Shown one piece after another: positions 1 through 8,172 of a stretch of DNA of 19,510 nucleotides; the first letter of the stretch is position 1; each line of letters opens with the position of its first letter. The notes beneath the pieces were generated by a model, which saw nothing but the letters and a program-made list of their open reading frames with translations, had not been told where the DNA came from and made no database searches. The stretch comes from DASQFQ01 sp038238015 (GTDB lineage Bacteria; Actinomycetota; Thermoleophilia; Solirubrobacterales; Solirubrobacteraceae), in NCBI GenBank assembly GCA_038238015.1, contig JBBRYA010000064.1, positions 1 to 19,510 on the forward strand, in the 5' to 3' direction. The position numbers and the translations under genes are program-made.

Positions 1-129
1 CGTCAAACAACGACTCGACCTGCTCCCCCACCAACCGCAACATCCACACCCCCCCAGAATTCGCCCAACTCGCAGGCAAATTCTGGCCCTCACCCCGGAC
101 AGAGCCGCCGAATATTTCCGGGGCAAATA
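1..129 (-). mobile_element. End of a probable insertion sequence, with the first codons of its transposase
   Basis: The left 130 bases differ from the rest of the window: they are less G+C rich, and the minus-strand frame starting at ATG 43 (or GTG 49) reads MLRLVGEQVESLFD with TTG-rich codon use unlike the CTG/CTC of the neighbours. A run of seven G lies just upstream as a possible ribosome binding site. From memory the 14 residues resemble the N-termini of some actinobacterial IS transposases (ISNCY/IS1182-like), but so short a piece cannot fix the family. The element runs off the window, so its inner extent, other end and target-site duplication are not visible. The boundary near 130 is inferred from the loss of codon bias in the interrupted gene. 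Confidence 0.4.
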
Positions 130-507
130 GCTACGCCGGCGGCGCCGGGTGACCAGCCACACGACAAGGCCGACGAGCAGCAGCAGGCCAAGCGGGCTGC
201 CGCCGCCGGCCCCGAGGCCGAACAGCATGTGGGCCAGGTAGGCGATGCCGAGCGCCTGCAGCGCGCCGCGGAACAGGCTGCGGCCGAAGCTGCGGCGGGG
301 ATAGCCGCGGTAGCGGTTGTTGAACCGGCTCGACGGGTAGCGCCGGGTCGAGCGGAAGCCCCCGCCGAAGCCGCGCCCACCGCCGAAGCGGCTCTGCGTG
401 GACTGTCCGGCGACCACGTGGTTGTGGGTCTGCGTCGCCGCTGAGGCGGCGACGGGAGCGAGCGCCAGGGCGCCCGTGAGGATGGCTGTCAGAGGGAGGA
501 TTCGCAT
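1..507 (-). CDS. Small secreted, C-terminally anchored Gly/Arg-rich protein; 3' end overrun by a mobile element; partial
   Basis: The reading frame opens at ATG 507 and stays open to the left edge. Residues 1-24 form a signal peptide (basic start, hydrophobic core, AASA cleavage-like site). A Gly/Arg/Tyr-rich stretch follows (RFGGGRGFGGGF, then several RY/RR pairs), then a hydrophobic segment around LGLLLLVGLVVWLV and a basic RRRRR stop-transfer tail. Such proteins are normally exported and held in the membrane by the C-terminal helix; I do not recognise a named family, though the layout resembles the N-terminal part of Tim44-like membrane proteins. After about position 130 the frame continues but G/C at third positions falls sharply, and a different minus-strand frame holds what looks like a transposase start. 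The native protein therefore probably ended at about residue 126. The start lies 6 nt from a TAAGCT -10 box, which suggests a leaderless message. Confidence 0.6.
   Translation of the reverse strand, partial: MRILPLTAILTGALALAPVAASAATQTHNHVVAGQSTQSRFGGGRGFGGGFRSTRRYPSSRFNNRYRGYPRRSFGRSLFRGALQALGIAYLAHMLFGLGAGGGSPLGLLLLVGLVVWLVTRRRRRSYLPRKYSAALSGVRARICLRVGRILGGCGCCGWWGSRSSRCLT
54..86. repeat. Imperfect 12-bp inverted repeat (hairpin) just upstream of the putative transposase start
   Basis: CCAGAATTCGCC (54-65) pairs with GGCAAATTCTGG (75-86) at 11 of 12 positions, leaving a 9-nt loop. It lies between the inferred element boundary and the transposase start. It could be a structured leader that limits transposase translation, or part of the element's end. 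Confidence 0.5.
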
Positions 508-515
508 TGGTACAG

Positions 516-530
516 CTTACCCAAAGTAAG
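516..530. promoter_or_regulatory. Palindromic operator candidate between divergent genes
   Basis: CTTACCCAAAGTAAG is a 5-bp perfect inverted repeat around a 5-nt spacer. Its left arm overlaps the minus-strand TAAGCT -10 box of the secreted protein gene, and its right arm sits where the -35 region of the R2lox gene would be. A repressor bound here could control both genes. TetR-family regulators often use sites of this shape, but the regulator is unknown. A second dyad, GTGTGA (530-535) and TCACAC (551-556), flanks the plus-strand -10 box. Confidence 0.45.
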
Positions 531-545
531 TGTGATCCAGTGCGA

Positions 546-551
546 TACGGT
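546..551 (+). promoter_or_regulatory. -10 box TACGGT for a leaderless R2lox transcript
   Basis: TACGGT matches TANNNT and lies 7 nt before ATG 559, which places the expected transcription start at or next to the start codon. No Shine-Dalgarno sequence precedes either ATG 559 or the upstream GTG 532, and this favours ATG 559. Confidence 0.4.
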
Positions 552-558
552 CACACAG

Positions 559-1824
559 ATGACGCCCAGCGCCGCCGCCGACCAGGTCTCCTACTCCGAC
601 CTCTACGCCCGCTGGGAGCGCGGCAACTGGAAGGCCACCGAGCTCGACTTCTCCGTCGACCGCGAGCACTGGCACGGCACGTTCTCCGACCTCGAGCGCC
701 GGGCGGCGCTGTGGAACTACGCGATGTTCTTCCACGGCGAGGACTCGGTCACCGACAACCTGAGCCCGTTCATCGACGCGGCGCCGCACGAGGAGCAGAA
801 GTACTTCCTCGCCACCCAGCAGGTCGACGAGGCGCGCCACGCCGTGTTCTTCAAGCGCTTCATGCACGAGGTCGTCGATCGCGGCGACGGCACGATGGCC
901 GCGGGGCTCGAGGCGACCCGCGGCGAGCTCAGCTACGGGTTCGTCCGGACCTTCGAGGAGCTCGACCGCGTGACCGCCGAGCTGCGCCGCGACCGCTCGC
1001 GCACCAAGCTCGCGCAGGCGGTGACGATGTACCACGTCATCGTCGAGGCCACGCTCGCTCAGCCCGGCCAGCACTTCATCGAGTCCTACCTGGTCGAGCG
1101 CGACATCATGCCCGCCTTCCGCTCGGGCATGCGCAACGTCGCGCTGGACGAGCAGCGCCACATCGGCTTCGGCGTCAAGCTCCTGCGCGACCTCGCGGCC
1201 GAGGACCCGGAGGTCCCCGAGGCGGTGGCCGACCTGCTGCGCACCGTGCTCCCGCTGACGATCGGCGTGTTCGTCCCGCCAGGCTGGGACCGCCGCTACT
1301 CCGAGGTCTTCGGCTTCACCCTGGAGGAGATCTTCGAGGAGGGCTCGCGCTCCTTCGAGGCCAAGATGAAGGCCGCCGGGCTCCCGATCGATCAGCTCCC
1401 GGGCCCGGTGCCCTATCCCGTCGACCTCCCGCCGGCCGAGCGCGCGCTGCGCGGCATGGCGCTGCTGAAGGCGGGCATCCTCGGCGAGAAGGACGGGCCG
1501 CCCGCGCGCGACCACGAGACGATGGAGCTGCTGTTCGACACCGTGCGCCGCGCGATCGACATGCGCAGCGCTCCTCCCGGCCCCCTGACCGTTCAGTGGG
1601 ACTTTGCCGACGCCGAGCCCTGGCACCTGCGCCTGGACAACGGCTCGACCGCGGTGGCCCCCGGGCTCGCCGAGCGCTCGGACATCACCCTGCACGCCCG
1701 CTACGAGGACTTCGTGGACGTGATCGGCGGCCGGCTGGACGCCCGCCGGGCGATGGCCACCGGGCGCCTGCGCCCGCGCGGCTCACCGCGCGCGCTGTGG
1801 GCGGCGCGCGGGCTGTTCGGGTAG
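559..1824 (+). CDS. R2-like ligand-binding oxidase (R2lox) with a C-terminal SCP2-like lipid-binding domain
   Basis: The 421-residue protein begins with a ferritin-like di-metal carboxylate domain (about residues 10-290). The six metal ligands can be placed by motif: E61 (GEDSV), E91 and H94 (DEARH), E163 (HVIVEA), E198 and H201 (DEQRH). V64 lies three residues after the first ligand and Y158 five before the fourth, the positions of the Val-Tyr crosslink known in R2lox proteins, so this is R2lox rather than a class I ribonucleotide reductase small subunit. R2lox enzymes carry a Mn/Fe cofactor, bind a long-chain lipid and are thought to oxidise hydrophobic substrates; the natural reaction is not settled. 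Residues 343-421 resemble an SCP2 sterol-carrier domain (W-L-LDNG, ADITL-like strand, G-RLDARRAMATGRLR), which would suit lipid presentation. GTG 532 would add nine residues. The next gene is convergent. Confidence 0.85.
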   Translation: MTPSAAADQVSYSDLYARWERGNWKATELDFSVDREHWHGTFSDLERRAALWNYAMFFHGEDSVTDNLSPFIDAAPHEEQKYFLATQQVDEARHAVFFKRFMHEVVDRGDGTMAAGLEATRGELSYGFVRTFEELDRVTAELRRDRSRTKLAQAVTMYHVIVEATLAQPGQHFIESYLVERDIMPAFRSGMRNVALDEQRHIGFGVKLLRDLAAEDPEVPEAVADLLRTVLPLTIGVFVPPGWDRRYSEVFGFTLEEIFEEGSRSFEAKMKAAGLPIDQLPGPVPYPVDLPPAERALRGMALLKAGILGEKDGPPARDHETMELLFDTVRRAIDMRSAPPGPLTVQWDFADAEPWHLRLDNGSTAVAPGLAERSDITLHARYEDFVDVIGGRLDARRAMATGRLRPRGSPRALWAARGLFG

Positions 1825-1850
1825 ACGGCGGCGCCGAACGTCAACGGGCT

Positions 1851-2495
1851 CTAAGCGCCCAGGACACCCTCGGCCACCAGCGTGAACCCTCCCGGCCGCG
1901 GCCGCGAGCCCACCGAGGTCACCTGCACGCGCTTGTCGCGGAACACGGTGAGTGAGCCGAGGGCGCCGAGCAGCCCCTCCGGCGCGATCACGACGGCGCC
2001 GTCGGCGGCGGTGAGCCGCGCGCGGACCGTGAACGGGCCGGTCGCCGCTTCGAGCACGAGCTGCCCATCGCCGGTGTCCACGGGCCGGACCGCGAACTGG
2101 CTCGGGAGCGCGGCCCGGAGATCGGCGTCGGTGACCACGGCCTGACCGGACAGGCGCGCCTGCGCCTTGCGCAGGCGCAGGTCGCGCAGGTGCAGCGGGC
2201 CGAGGGCCAGCTGGGCGATCCGCGCGTCGAGCTCGCCCACGCCGCTGGTGGCCTTGAGCAGCTTGGCGATGCGGCCGGTGCCGGCCCGGGCGTCGCCCAT
2301 CTCGATCTCCACCCGGTCGGCGTGCTTGAACAGCAGCTTGAGCGCCGGGAACGCGTGGACGGAGACGCGGCGGACCTCCCCCGTGTCGCGCAGCTGGCGC
2401 TCGATGCGGCGCTCGGCGAGCCGCGGCAGGACGAGCTGGCCGCCGACGAGAGCGGCGACGACGACCCCGGAGAACGCGAGGAGGATGCGGCGCAT
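1851..2495 (-). CDS. DUF2993 (LmeA-like) phospholipid-binding envelope protein
   Basis: This 214-residue protein starts with a signal/anchor helix (residues 1-22, MRRILLAF followed by a hydrophobic run). It then shows the DUF2993 pattern: LPRLAERRIERQL, a region of alternating strands (VSVHAFPALKLLF), and a GELDARI-type segment about the middle. Characterised members such as mycobacterial LmeA bind phospholipids and act in cell-envelope lipoglycan maturation; that role here is inference. Its ATG overlaps the stop codon of the upstream TetR gene by one base (TGATG), so the two are translationally coupled and probably functionally linked. The gene ends 26 bp from the convergent R2lox gene. Confidence 0.8.
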   Translation of the reverse strand: MRRILLAFSGVVVAALVGGQLVLPRLAERRIERQLRDTGEVRRVSVHAFPALKLLFKHADRVEIEMGDARAGTGRIAKLLKATSGVGELDARIAQLALGPLHLRDLRLRKAQARLSGQAVVTDADLRAALPSQFAVRPVDTGDGQLVLEAATGPFTVRARLTAADGAVVIAPEGLLGALGSLTVFRDKRVQVTSVGSRPRPGGFTLVAEGVLGA

Positions 2496-3091
2496 CAGCG
2501 TGCGTCGAGCAGCGGGCGCACCGAGGCGATCCCCGCCGCCAGCGTGGTGCGCCAGTCGTGGTCGGGGTCGGCCAGCATCCGCAGGGCCAGCCCATCGGCG
2601 AGCGAGAACAGCACGGTGGCCACCGCCTCGGCCTCGGCGCCGAGCGCCACGACGCCCTCGGCCTGCTTGGCCTCCAGGCGCTCCGCCAGGTGCAGGCGCA
2701 TGCGGCGGTGCAGGTCGGCCAGCTCGGCACCGATCTCCGGGGTCCGCCGCGCCGAGGTGAACAGCTCGAAGAGCAGCGCGACCAGGCCCGGGTCGCGCGC
2801 GACGAGATCCTCGAGCGAGCGCACGAGCACGTCGAGCAGGTCGTCGGCGGTCTGCGCGCCGGCCAGTGCCCGGTCCAGCCCGGCCAGGCGCAGGTCGCAC
2901 TCGCGCCGCACCACCTCGACCAGCAGCCGCTCCTTGGTGCCGAAGTAGTAGTGCAGCAGCCCGCGCGACACGCCCGCCTCGCGCGCGACCTGGTCGAAGG
3001 TCGAGGCGGCCGCCCCGCGCGCGGCGACCGAGCTGCGCATCGCCTCGACGATGCGCAGGGCCTTCTCGCCGCTGAGTGTCGCCGCCTCGAT
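2495..3091 (-). CDS. TetR/AcrR-family transcriptional regulator (apparent ATC start)
   Basis: The TetR DNA-binding domain is clear: STFDQVAREAGVSRGLLHYYFGTKERLL, followed by an all-helical ligand/dimer domain to the C-terminus. The first conventional start in frame is ATG 3040, which would cut off most of helix 1 of the HTH domain. The coding frame continues upstream with a good helix-1 sequence (SGEKALRIVEA), and no ATG, GTG or TTG lies in frame there. A TAGCAT -10 box ends 7 nt before ATC 3091, exactly the spacing seen at the leaderless genes in this window. ATC 3091 gives 198 residues, a normal TetR length. A non-canonical start or a base error (ATG read as ATC) are both possible. It is coupled to the DUF2993 gene and divergent from the M23 peptidase gene, so these are candidate targets. 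Confidence 0.75.
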   Translation of the reverse strand: MEAATLSGEKALRIVEAMRSSVAARGAAASTFDQVAREAGVSRGLLHYYFGTKERLLVEVVRRECDLRLAGLDRALAGAQTADDLLDVLVRSLEDLVARDPGLVALLFELFTSARRTPEIGAELADLHRRMRLHLAERLEAKQAEGVVALGAEAEAVATVLFSLADGLALRMLADPDHDWRTTLAAGIASVRPLLDAR

Positions 3092-3098
3092 GGGCCCG

Positions 3099-3104
3099 AT
3101 GCTA
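3099..3104 (-). promoter_or_regulatory. -10 box TAGCAT for the TetR gene
   Basis: TAGCAT on the minus strand fits TANNNT and is followed by 7 nt and then ATC 3091. Just upstream (3105-3118) lies GCTGGCCGTCCAGC, a 5-bp inverted repeat around 4 nt, placed in the spacer of this promoter; it could be an autoregulatory operator also facing the M23 gene. Confidence 0.35.
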
Positions 3105-3153
3105 GCTGGCCGTCCAGCCAGCGCGGCAGGGGCGTTTGCCAGACTGGGTGTGG

Positions 3154-4353
3154 ATGCGCGCCGCGCTGCTGACGTTCCTCCTCCTCGCCGCAGGCGTGGT
3201 CCTCGTCCCCGCCTCGGTGGCCGGGTCGCCGGCGCGCGCGCGGGCTCAGGCGAGCCTGCTCGCGGGCTCGCTCGGCGAAGCCGGCACGGTCAGCGCCCGC
3301 GGCGACGGCAGCGACGCCGATGCGCTCGCCGTCGATCAGCCGGGCGTCAGGATCGGGCAGGCCACCGTGACCGCGCGCGCCGCGCGCGCGGGCGGCAAGG
3401 GGACGGCGCGCGCCGTCAGCAACGCCCGCGGCATCGATCTGCTCGACGGGCTCGTGCGCGTGGACTCGCTGCGGCGGACCGCCACGGCGACCGGCGCCGG
3501 TGTGGCCTACGCCGGGTCGGTGCGGGGGCTCAGCATCGGGGCGCGCAAGCTCGGCGACATCGAAGCGGGCGACGGCTTCTCGCTCGATGGCAAGGGCTCG
3601 GTCGTCGTCAACCGCGGCGACACGGCGCTGAAGGTGACCCTGGGCCAGGCGCAGGGCGCGTTCCCCGCCGGCACGACGATCAGCGTCGGCGTCGCCACGG
3701 CGTCGGCCGCGGACCTCGTCGCGCCCACGCCGACGCCGACCGCGACCGCGACGGCGACGCCCGGGCCGAAGGTTCACAAGGCCCGCAAGGCCACCCCCCA
3801 GAAGGCCGCCCGCCGGCGCGCGCCGAAGGTCAGCCGGCGCCTCACCGGCAGGCGCTACGCGTTCCCGGTCTACGGCAAGGCGACCGCGGCCGACGACTTC
3901 GGCGCCGCGCGCCAGATCGGCGCCCACCAGGGCAACGACGTGTTCGCGGCGTTCGGCGCCCCGGTCGTGGCGGTGGGCGACGGCGTGGTGGAGAAGGTCG
4001 GGACGCTCCCGATCAGCGGCAACCGGCTGTGGCTGCGCACGAAGGCCGGCGACGAGTTCTTCTACGCGCACCTCTCCGCCTTCGCTCCCGCGGCGGTCGA
4101 CGGCCACCGCGTCGGTGCCGGGACCGTGCTCGGGTTCACCGGCAACACCGGGGACGCCGAGCCGACCCCGCCGCACGTGCACTTCGAGATCCACCCCGGC
4201 GGCGGCGACGCGATCGACCCCCACGCGATCCTGCTCGCGTGGCAGCAGCAGCGCGACGTCCCCTCCGGCGCCTGGCTGACCCGCTACGGCGGCGACACCG
4301 CCGAGCGGCCGGGCGCGCTGGTCGAGCTGCGCGACTTCATCGCGGCGGGCTGA
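3154..4353 (+). CDS. Secreted M23-family peptidoglycan metallopeptidase
   Basis: The 399-residue protein has an N-terminal signal peptide (MRAALLTFLLLAAGVVLVPASVAG), a Gly/Ala/Thr-rich middle region to about residue 190 that I do not recognise, a low-complexity Thr/Pro linker (PTPTPTATATATPGP, 191-205), a basic stretch, and a C-terminal M23/LytM domain (about 236-362). Zinc ligands are visible: H258 and D262 in HQGND, and H341/H343 in HVHFE, with the usual YAHLS motif between. M23 enzymes cut peptide crosslinks in the cell wall, and intact ligands suggest an active enzyme. ATG 3154 is chosen because it begins the signal peptide with Met-Arg; TTG 3136 and GTG 3148 are in-frame alternatives, the former close behind AGGGG. 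The 3' end overlaps the convergent PGPGW gene by 17 bp. Confidence 0.85.
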   Translation: MRAALLTFLLLAAGVVLVPASVAGSPARARAQASLLAGSLGEAGTVSARGDGSDADALAVDQPGVRIGQATVTARAARAGGKGTARAVSNARGIDLLDGLVRVDSLRRTATATGAGVAYAGSVRGLSIGARKLGDIEAGDGFSLDGKGSVVVNRGDTALKVTLGQAQGAFPAGTTISVGVATASAADLVAPTPTPTATATATPGPKVHKARKATPQKAARRRAPKVSRRLTGRRYAFPVYGKATAADDFGAARQIGAHQGNDVFAAFGAPVVAVGDGVVEKVGTLPISGNRLWLRTKAGDEFFYAHLSAFAPAAVDGHRVGAGTVLGFTGNTGDAEPTPPHVHFEIHPGGGDAIDPHAILLAWQQQRDVPSGAWLTRYGGDTAERPGALVELRDFIAAG

Positions 4354-4572
4354 CATGAGCGCGGAGGCGCGCCGGTCGAGCGGAAAGCTGGCCCAGAAGC
4401 TCGCTCACCGGCGCGCGCGCCACATGGAGCGCTCGCAGCAGCCGCTCGGCCCACGCGAACTCGAGAGCGAGCATGCCCAGCCCGACGAAGACGAGCGCCC
4501 AGCCCGGGCCGGGCAGGGGTATGAGCGCCAGGCCGGCCAGCACGATCACGTGGCGGCGACCGCGAACGCCAC
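4337..4572 (-). CDS. PGPGW-family membrane protein with an apparent frameshift near its start
   Basis: Minus-strand residues from GTG 4549 read VIVLAGLALIPLPGPGW, then a second hydrophobic segment and LEFAWAERLLRAL. This is the signature of the PGPGW putative transmembrane family (function unknown). The uninterrupted frame gives only 70 residues and a first helix of about 12. The frame one base over, from GTG 4572, reads VAFAVAAT and then hits TGA at 4551-4549. Joining the two gives a 22-residue helix typical of the family. G/C at third positions is nearly complete in that upstream frame and poor in the other, so coding switches frame near 4550. Either the gene is broken by a one-base change or the base call is wrong. 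The 70-residue form is 4337-4549. Confidence 0.55.
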
Positions 4573-4587
4573 GCGGAAGGCCCGCTG

Positions 4588-4731
4588 ATCGCCGCGGGGA
4601 AGCGCGCTCAGCAGCGAGCGGCCGCGGCGAGCCCGGTGCAGAAGGTGCTCGCCGCGCTGGCTACGGGACTCGGGATCGCGGCCCTCGTGGCGGCCGCGAT
4701 CCTCTGGGACATCCCGCTGCTGCCGGTCTAG
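4588..4731 (+). CDS. Possible 47-residue single-pass membrane peptide with an ATC start
   Basis: The plus-strand frame ending at TAG 4729-4731 reads IAAGKRAQQRAAAAS, then a hydrophobic helix (VLAALATGLGIAALVAAAILW), then DIPLLPV. G or C occupies the third position in nearly every codon from 4588, but not in the codons just before it, so coding seems to begin there. GGAAGG at 4575-4580 is well placed as a ribosome binding site, 7 nt before ATC 4588. There is no ATG; GTG 4637 would leave 31 residues with the helix intact. It may be a real small membrane protein with an unusual start, or a chance frame. I recognise no family. Confidence 0.35.
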   Translation: MAAGKRAQQRAAAASPVQKVLAALATGLGIAALVAAAILWDIPLLPV

Positions 4732-4742
4732 GAGTCTCCTAG
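4728..4742. terminator. Perfect palindrome holding both stop codons of convergent genes
   Basis: CTAGGAGTCTCCTAG is a 7-bp perfect inverted repeat about one base. It contains TAG of the small plus-strand frame (4729-4731) and TAG of the minus-strand 156-residue gene (4741-4739). It may act as a weak bidirectional terminator, although there is no T tract. Confidence 0.35.
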
Positions 4743-5209
4743 CTCGTCGCCGAGGGCGCGGGCGGCGTCGGCGCGGGCGCGGGCGGCGTGGTGGCCGTCG
4801 AGGTGTACTCGAACTCCTCCTCGGCCCCGAACAGCGCGTCAAGCACCTTCTTGCGCAGCCCCTCGCTGGCACCGAGCGCGACGGCGGCGCCGACGACGCC
4901 GAGCAGGAGCAGCCGGCCGAAGCTGAAGCTGCTCTTCTGGTCCTGGGGCGCCTCGCGGAGGGCGACGCTCGCGTCGCGGAAGGACTCGGCGGCGTTGCGC
5001 AGGTCCTTCTGGAGCTTCTTGTCGTCGAAGATCGCCTTGGTCGGGGACTTGCCGTTGCTCAAACGCTGAGCGGCGTCGCGCGCGGACTCATAGGCCTGCC
5101 AGAGGTTCTGGCGCAGCTCATCGTCCTCGACGACACGCTGGACATACGGGGAGTTCTTGACTGCCACGGCCGCTGCCCCGGCCTTGGCCGCCTTCTTCTT
5201 CGCTGCCAT
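4739..5209 (-). CDS. Unrecognised membrane-anchored 156-residue protein coupled to Lon
   Basis: Layout: a Lys/Ala-rich N-terminus (MAAKKKAAKAG), a charged helical region with coiled-coil character (about 20-90, including VVEDDELRQNLWQAYESARD), one transmembrane helix (about 99-114), then a short charged stretch and a Pro/Ala/Thr tail. I do not recognise a family. The ATG is only 2 nt after the Lon stop codon, and its ribosome binding site (GAGAGGTG) lies within the last codons of lon, so it is co-translated as the third gene of the hsp20-lon operon. A role in stress or in tethering a cytoplasmic partner at the membrane is inference from context. Confidence 0.75.
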   Translation of the reverse strand: MAAKKKAAKAGAAAVAVKNSPYVQRVVEDDELRQNLWQAYESARDAAQRLSNGKSPTKAIFDDKKLQKDLRNAAESFRDASVALREAPQDQKSSFSFGRLLLLGVVGAAVALGASEGLRKKVLDALFGAEEEFEYTSTATTPPAPAPTPPAPSATS

Positions 5210-5211
5210 GG

Positions 5212-7650
<2,439 letters not shown>

Positions 7651-7685
7651 CGCGCGCCCGCCGTCCTGCGGGGAGTCGATCTGGA

Positions 7686-8135
7686 TCAGGGCCCGTCACC
7701 CCGCTCGATCGGCACCGTCCGCGCCGCGCTGGGGCCGAGCACCGGCAGCTCGATGACCAGCATGCCGTCCTCGTAGACCGCCTTTGCGCGGCCCGCGTCG
7801 ACCTCCGCGCCGAGCGCCACGACGCGGCGGAACGGGCCGTGCTCGATCTCGAGCTGCTGGTAGAGGCGATCCTCGTCCTCGGCGGGGCGGCGCCTGCCCG
7901 AGAGCACGAGCTCGCGGCCGCGGATCTCGAGGTCGACGTCGCGGGGGTCGATACCGGCGAGGTCGGCGCGCACGATCGCCCGAGGGGGATCGCCCACGTA
8001 GTAGACGTCGACCGCGGGTGAGAAGCCCCCGTGGCGGCGCGGCGTCAGCCGCCGGTCGAAGACGTCTCCGAACAGCTCGTCCATCTCCCGGCGCATGCGC
8101 TCGAAGTTGGCGAACAGGTCGCGGTCCGGGGCCAT
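7686..8135 (-). CDS. Hsp20/alpha-crystallin family small heat shock protein
   Basis: The 149-residue protein starts with an amphipathic segment (LFANFERMRREMDELFGDVF), as in class A small heat shock proteins. An alpha-crystallin domain follows (about 40-130): PAVDVYYVGDPPRAIVRADLAGI, the ELVLSGRR strand and YEDGMLVIELPV, with a C-terminal extension. These chaperones hold unfolding proteins in the cytoplasm. It heads an operon with lon. A TAGCGT -10 box lies 9 nt before the ATG with no Shine-Dalgarno sequence, so the message may be leaderless. A palindrome lies just upstream of that box. I saw no CIRCE or full HAIR element. Confidence 0.92.
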   Translation of the reverse strand: MAPDRDLFANFERMRREMDELFGDVFDRRLTPRRHGGFSPAVDVYYVGDPPRAIVRADLAGIDPRDVDLEIRGRELVLSGRRRPAEDEDRLYQQLEIEHGPFRRVVALGAEVDAGRAKAVYEDGMLVIELPVLGPSAARTVPIERGDGP

Positions 8136-8144
8136 AGACCCCAG

Positions 8145-8166
8145 ACGCTACCCCTCGTGGCGAGGG
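8145..8166 (-). promoter_or_regulatory. hsp20-lon promoter: -10 box TAGCGT with an adjacent palindrome
   Basis: On the minus strand TAGCGT (8150-8145) lies 9 nt before ATG 8135. Directly upstream, 8166-8152 holds CCCTCG-CCA-CGAGGG, a perfect 6-bp inverted repeat in the spacer between -10 and -35. It may be an operator for stress control, or a small terminator for the upstream EAL gene, whose stop lies 7 bp away. Confidence 0.4.
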
Positions 8167-8172
8167 CGAAAG

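Noticed and set aside
532..558. Upstream GTG start for the R2lox gene
   Set aside because: It has no ribosome binding site and overlaps the proposed operator and -10 box; ATG 559 fits the leaderless pattern.
3721..3765. Repetitive ACG/CCG tract
   Set aside because: It codes the Thr/Pro linker of the M23 protein, a common spacer; not a mobile or regulatory repeat.
1783..4356. An 857-codon minus-strand open frame
   Set aside because: It crosses the TetR, DUF2993 and M23 genes out of frame and is rich in Arg/Ala/Pro with no domain; it is a shadow of GC-rich coding DNA.
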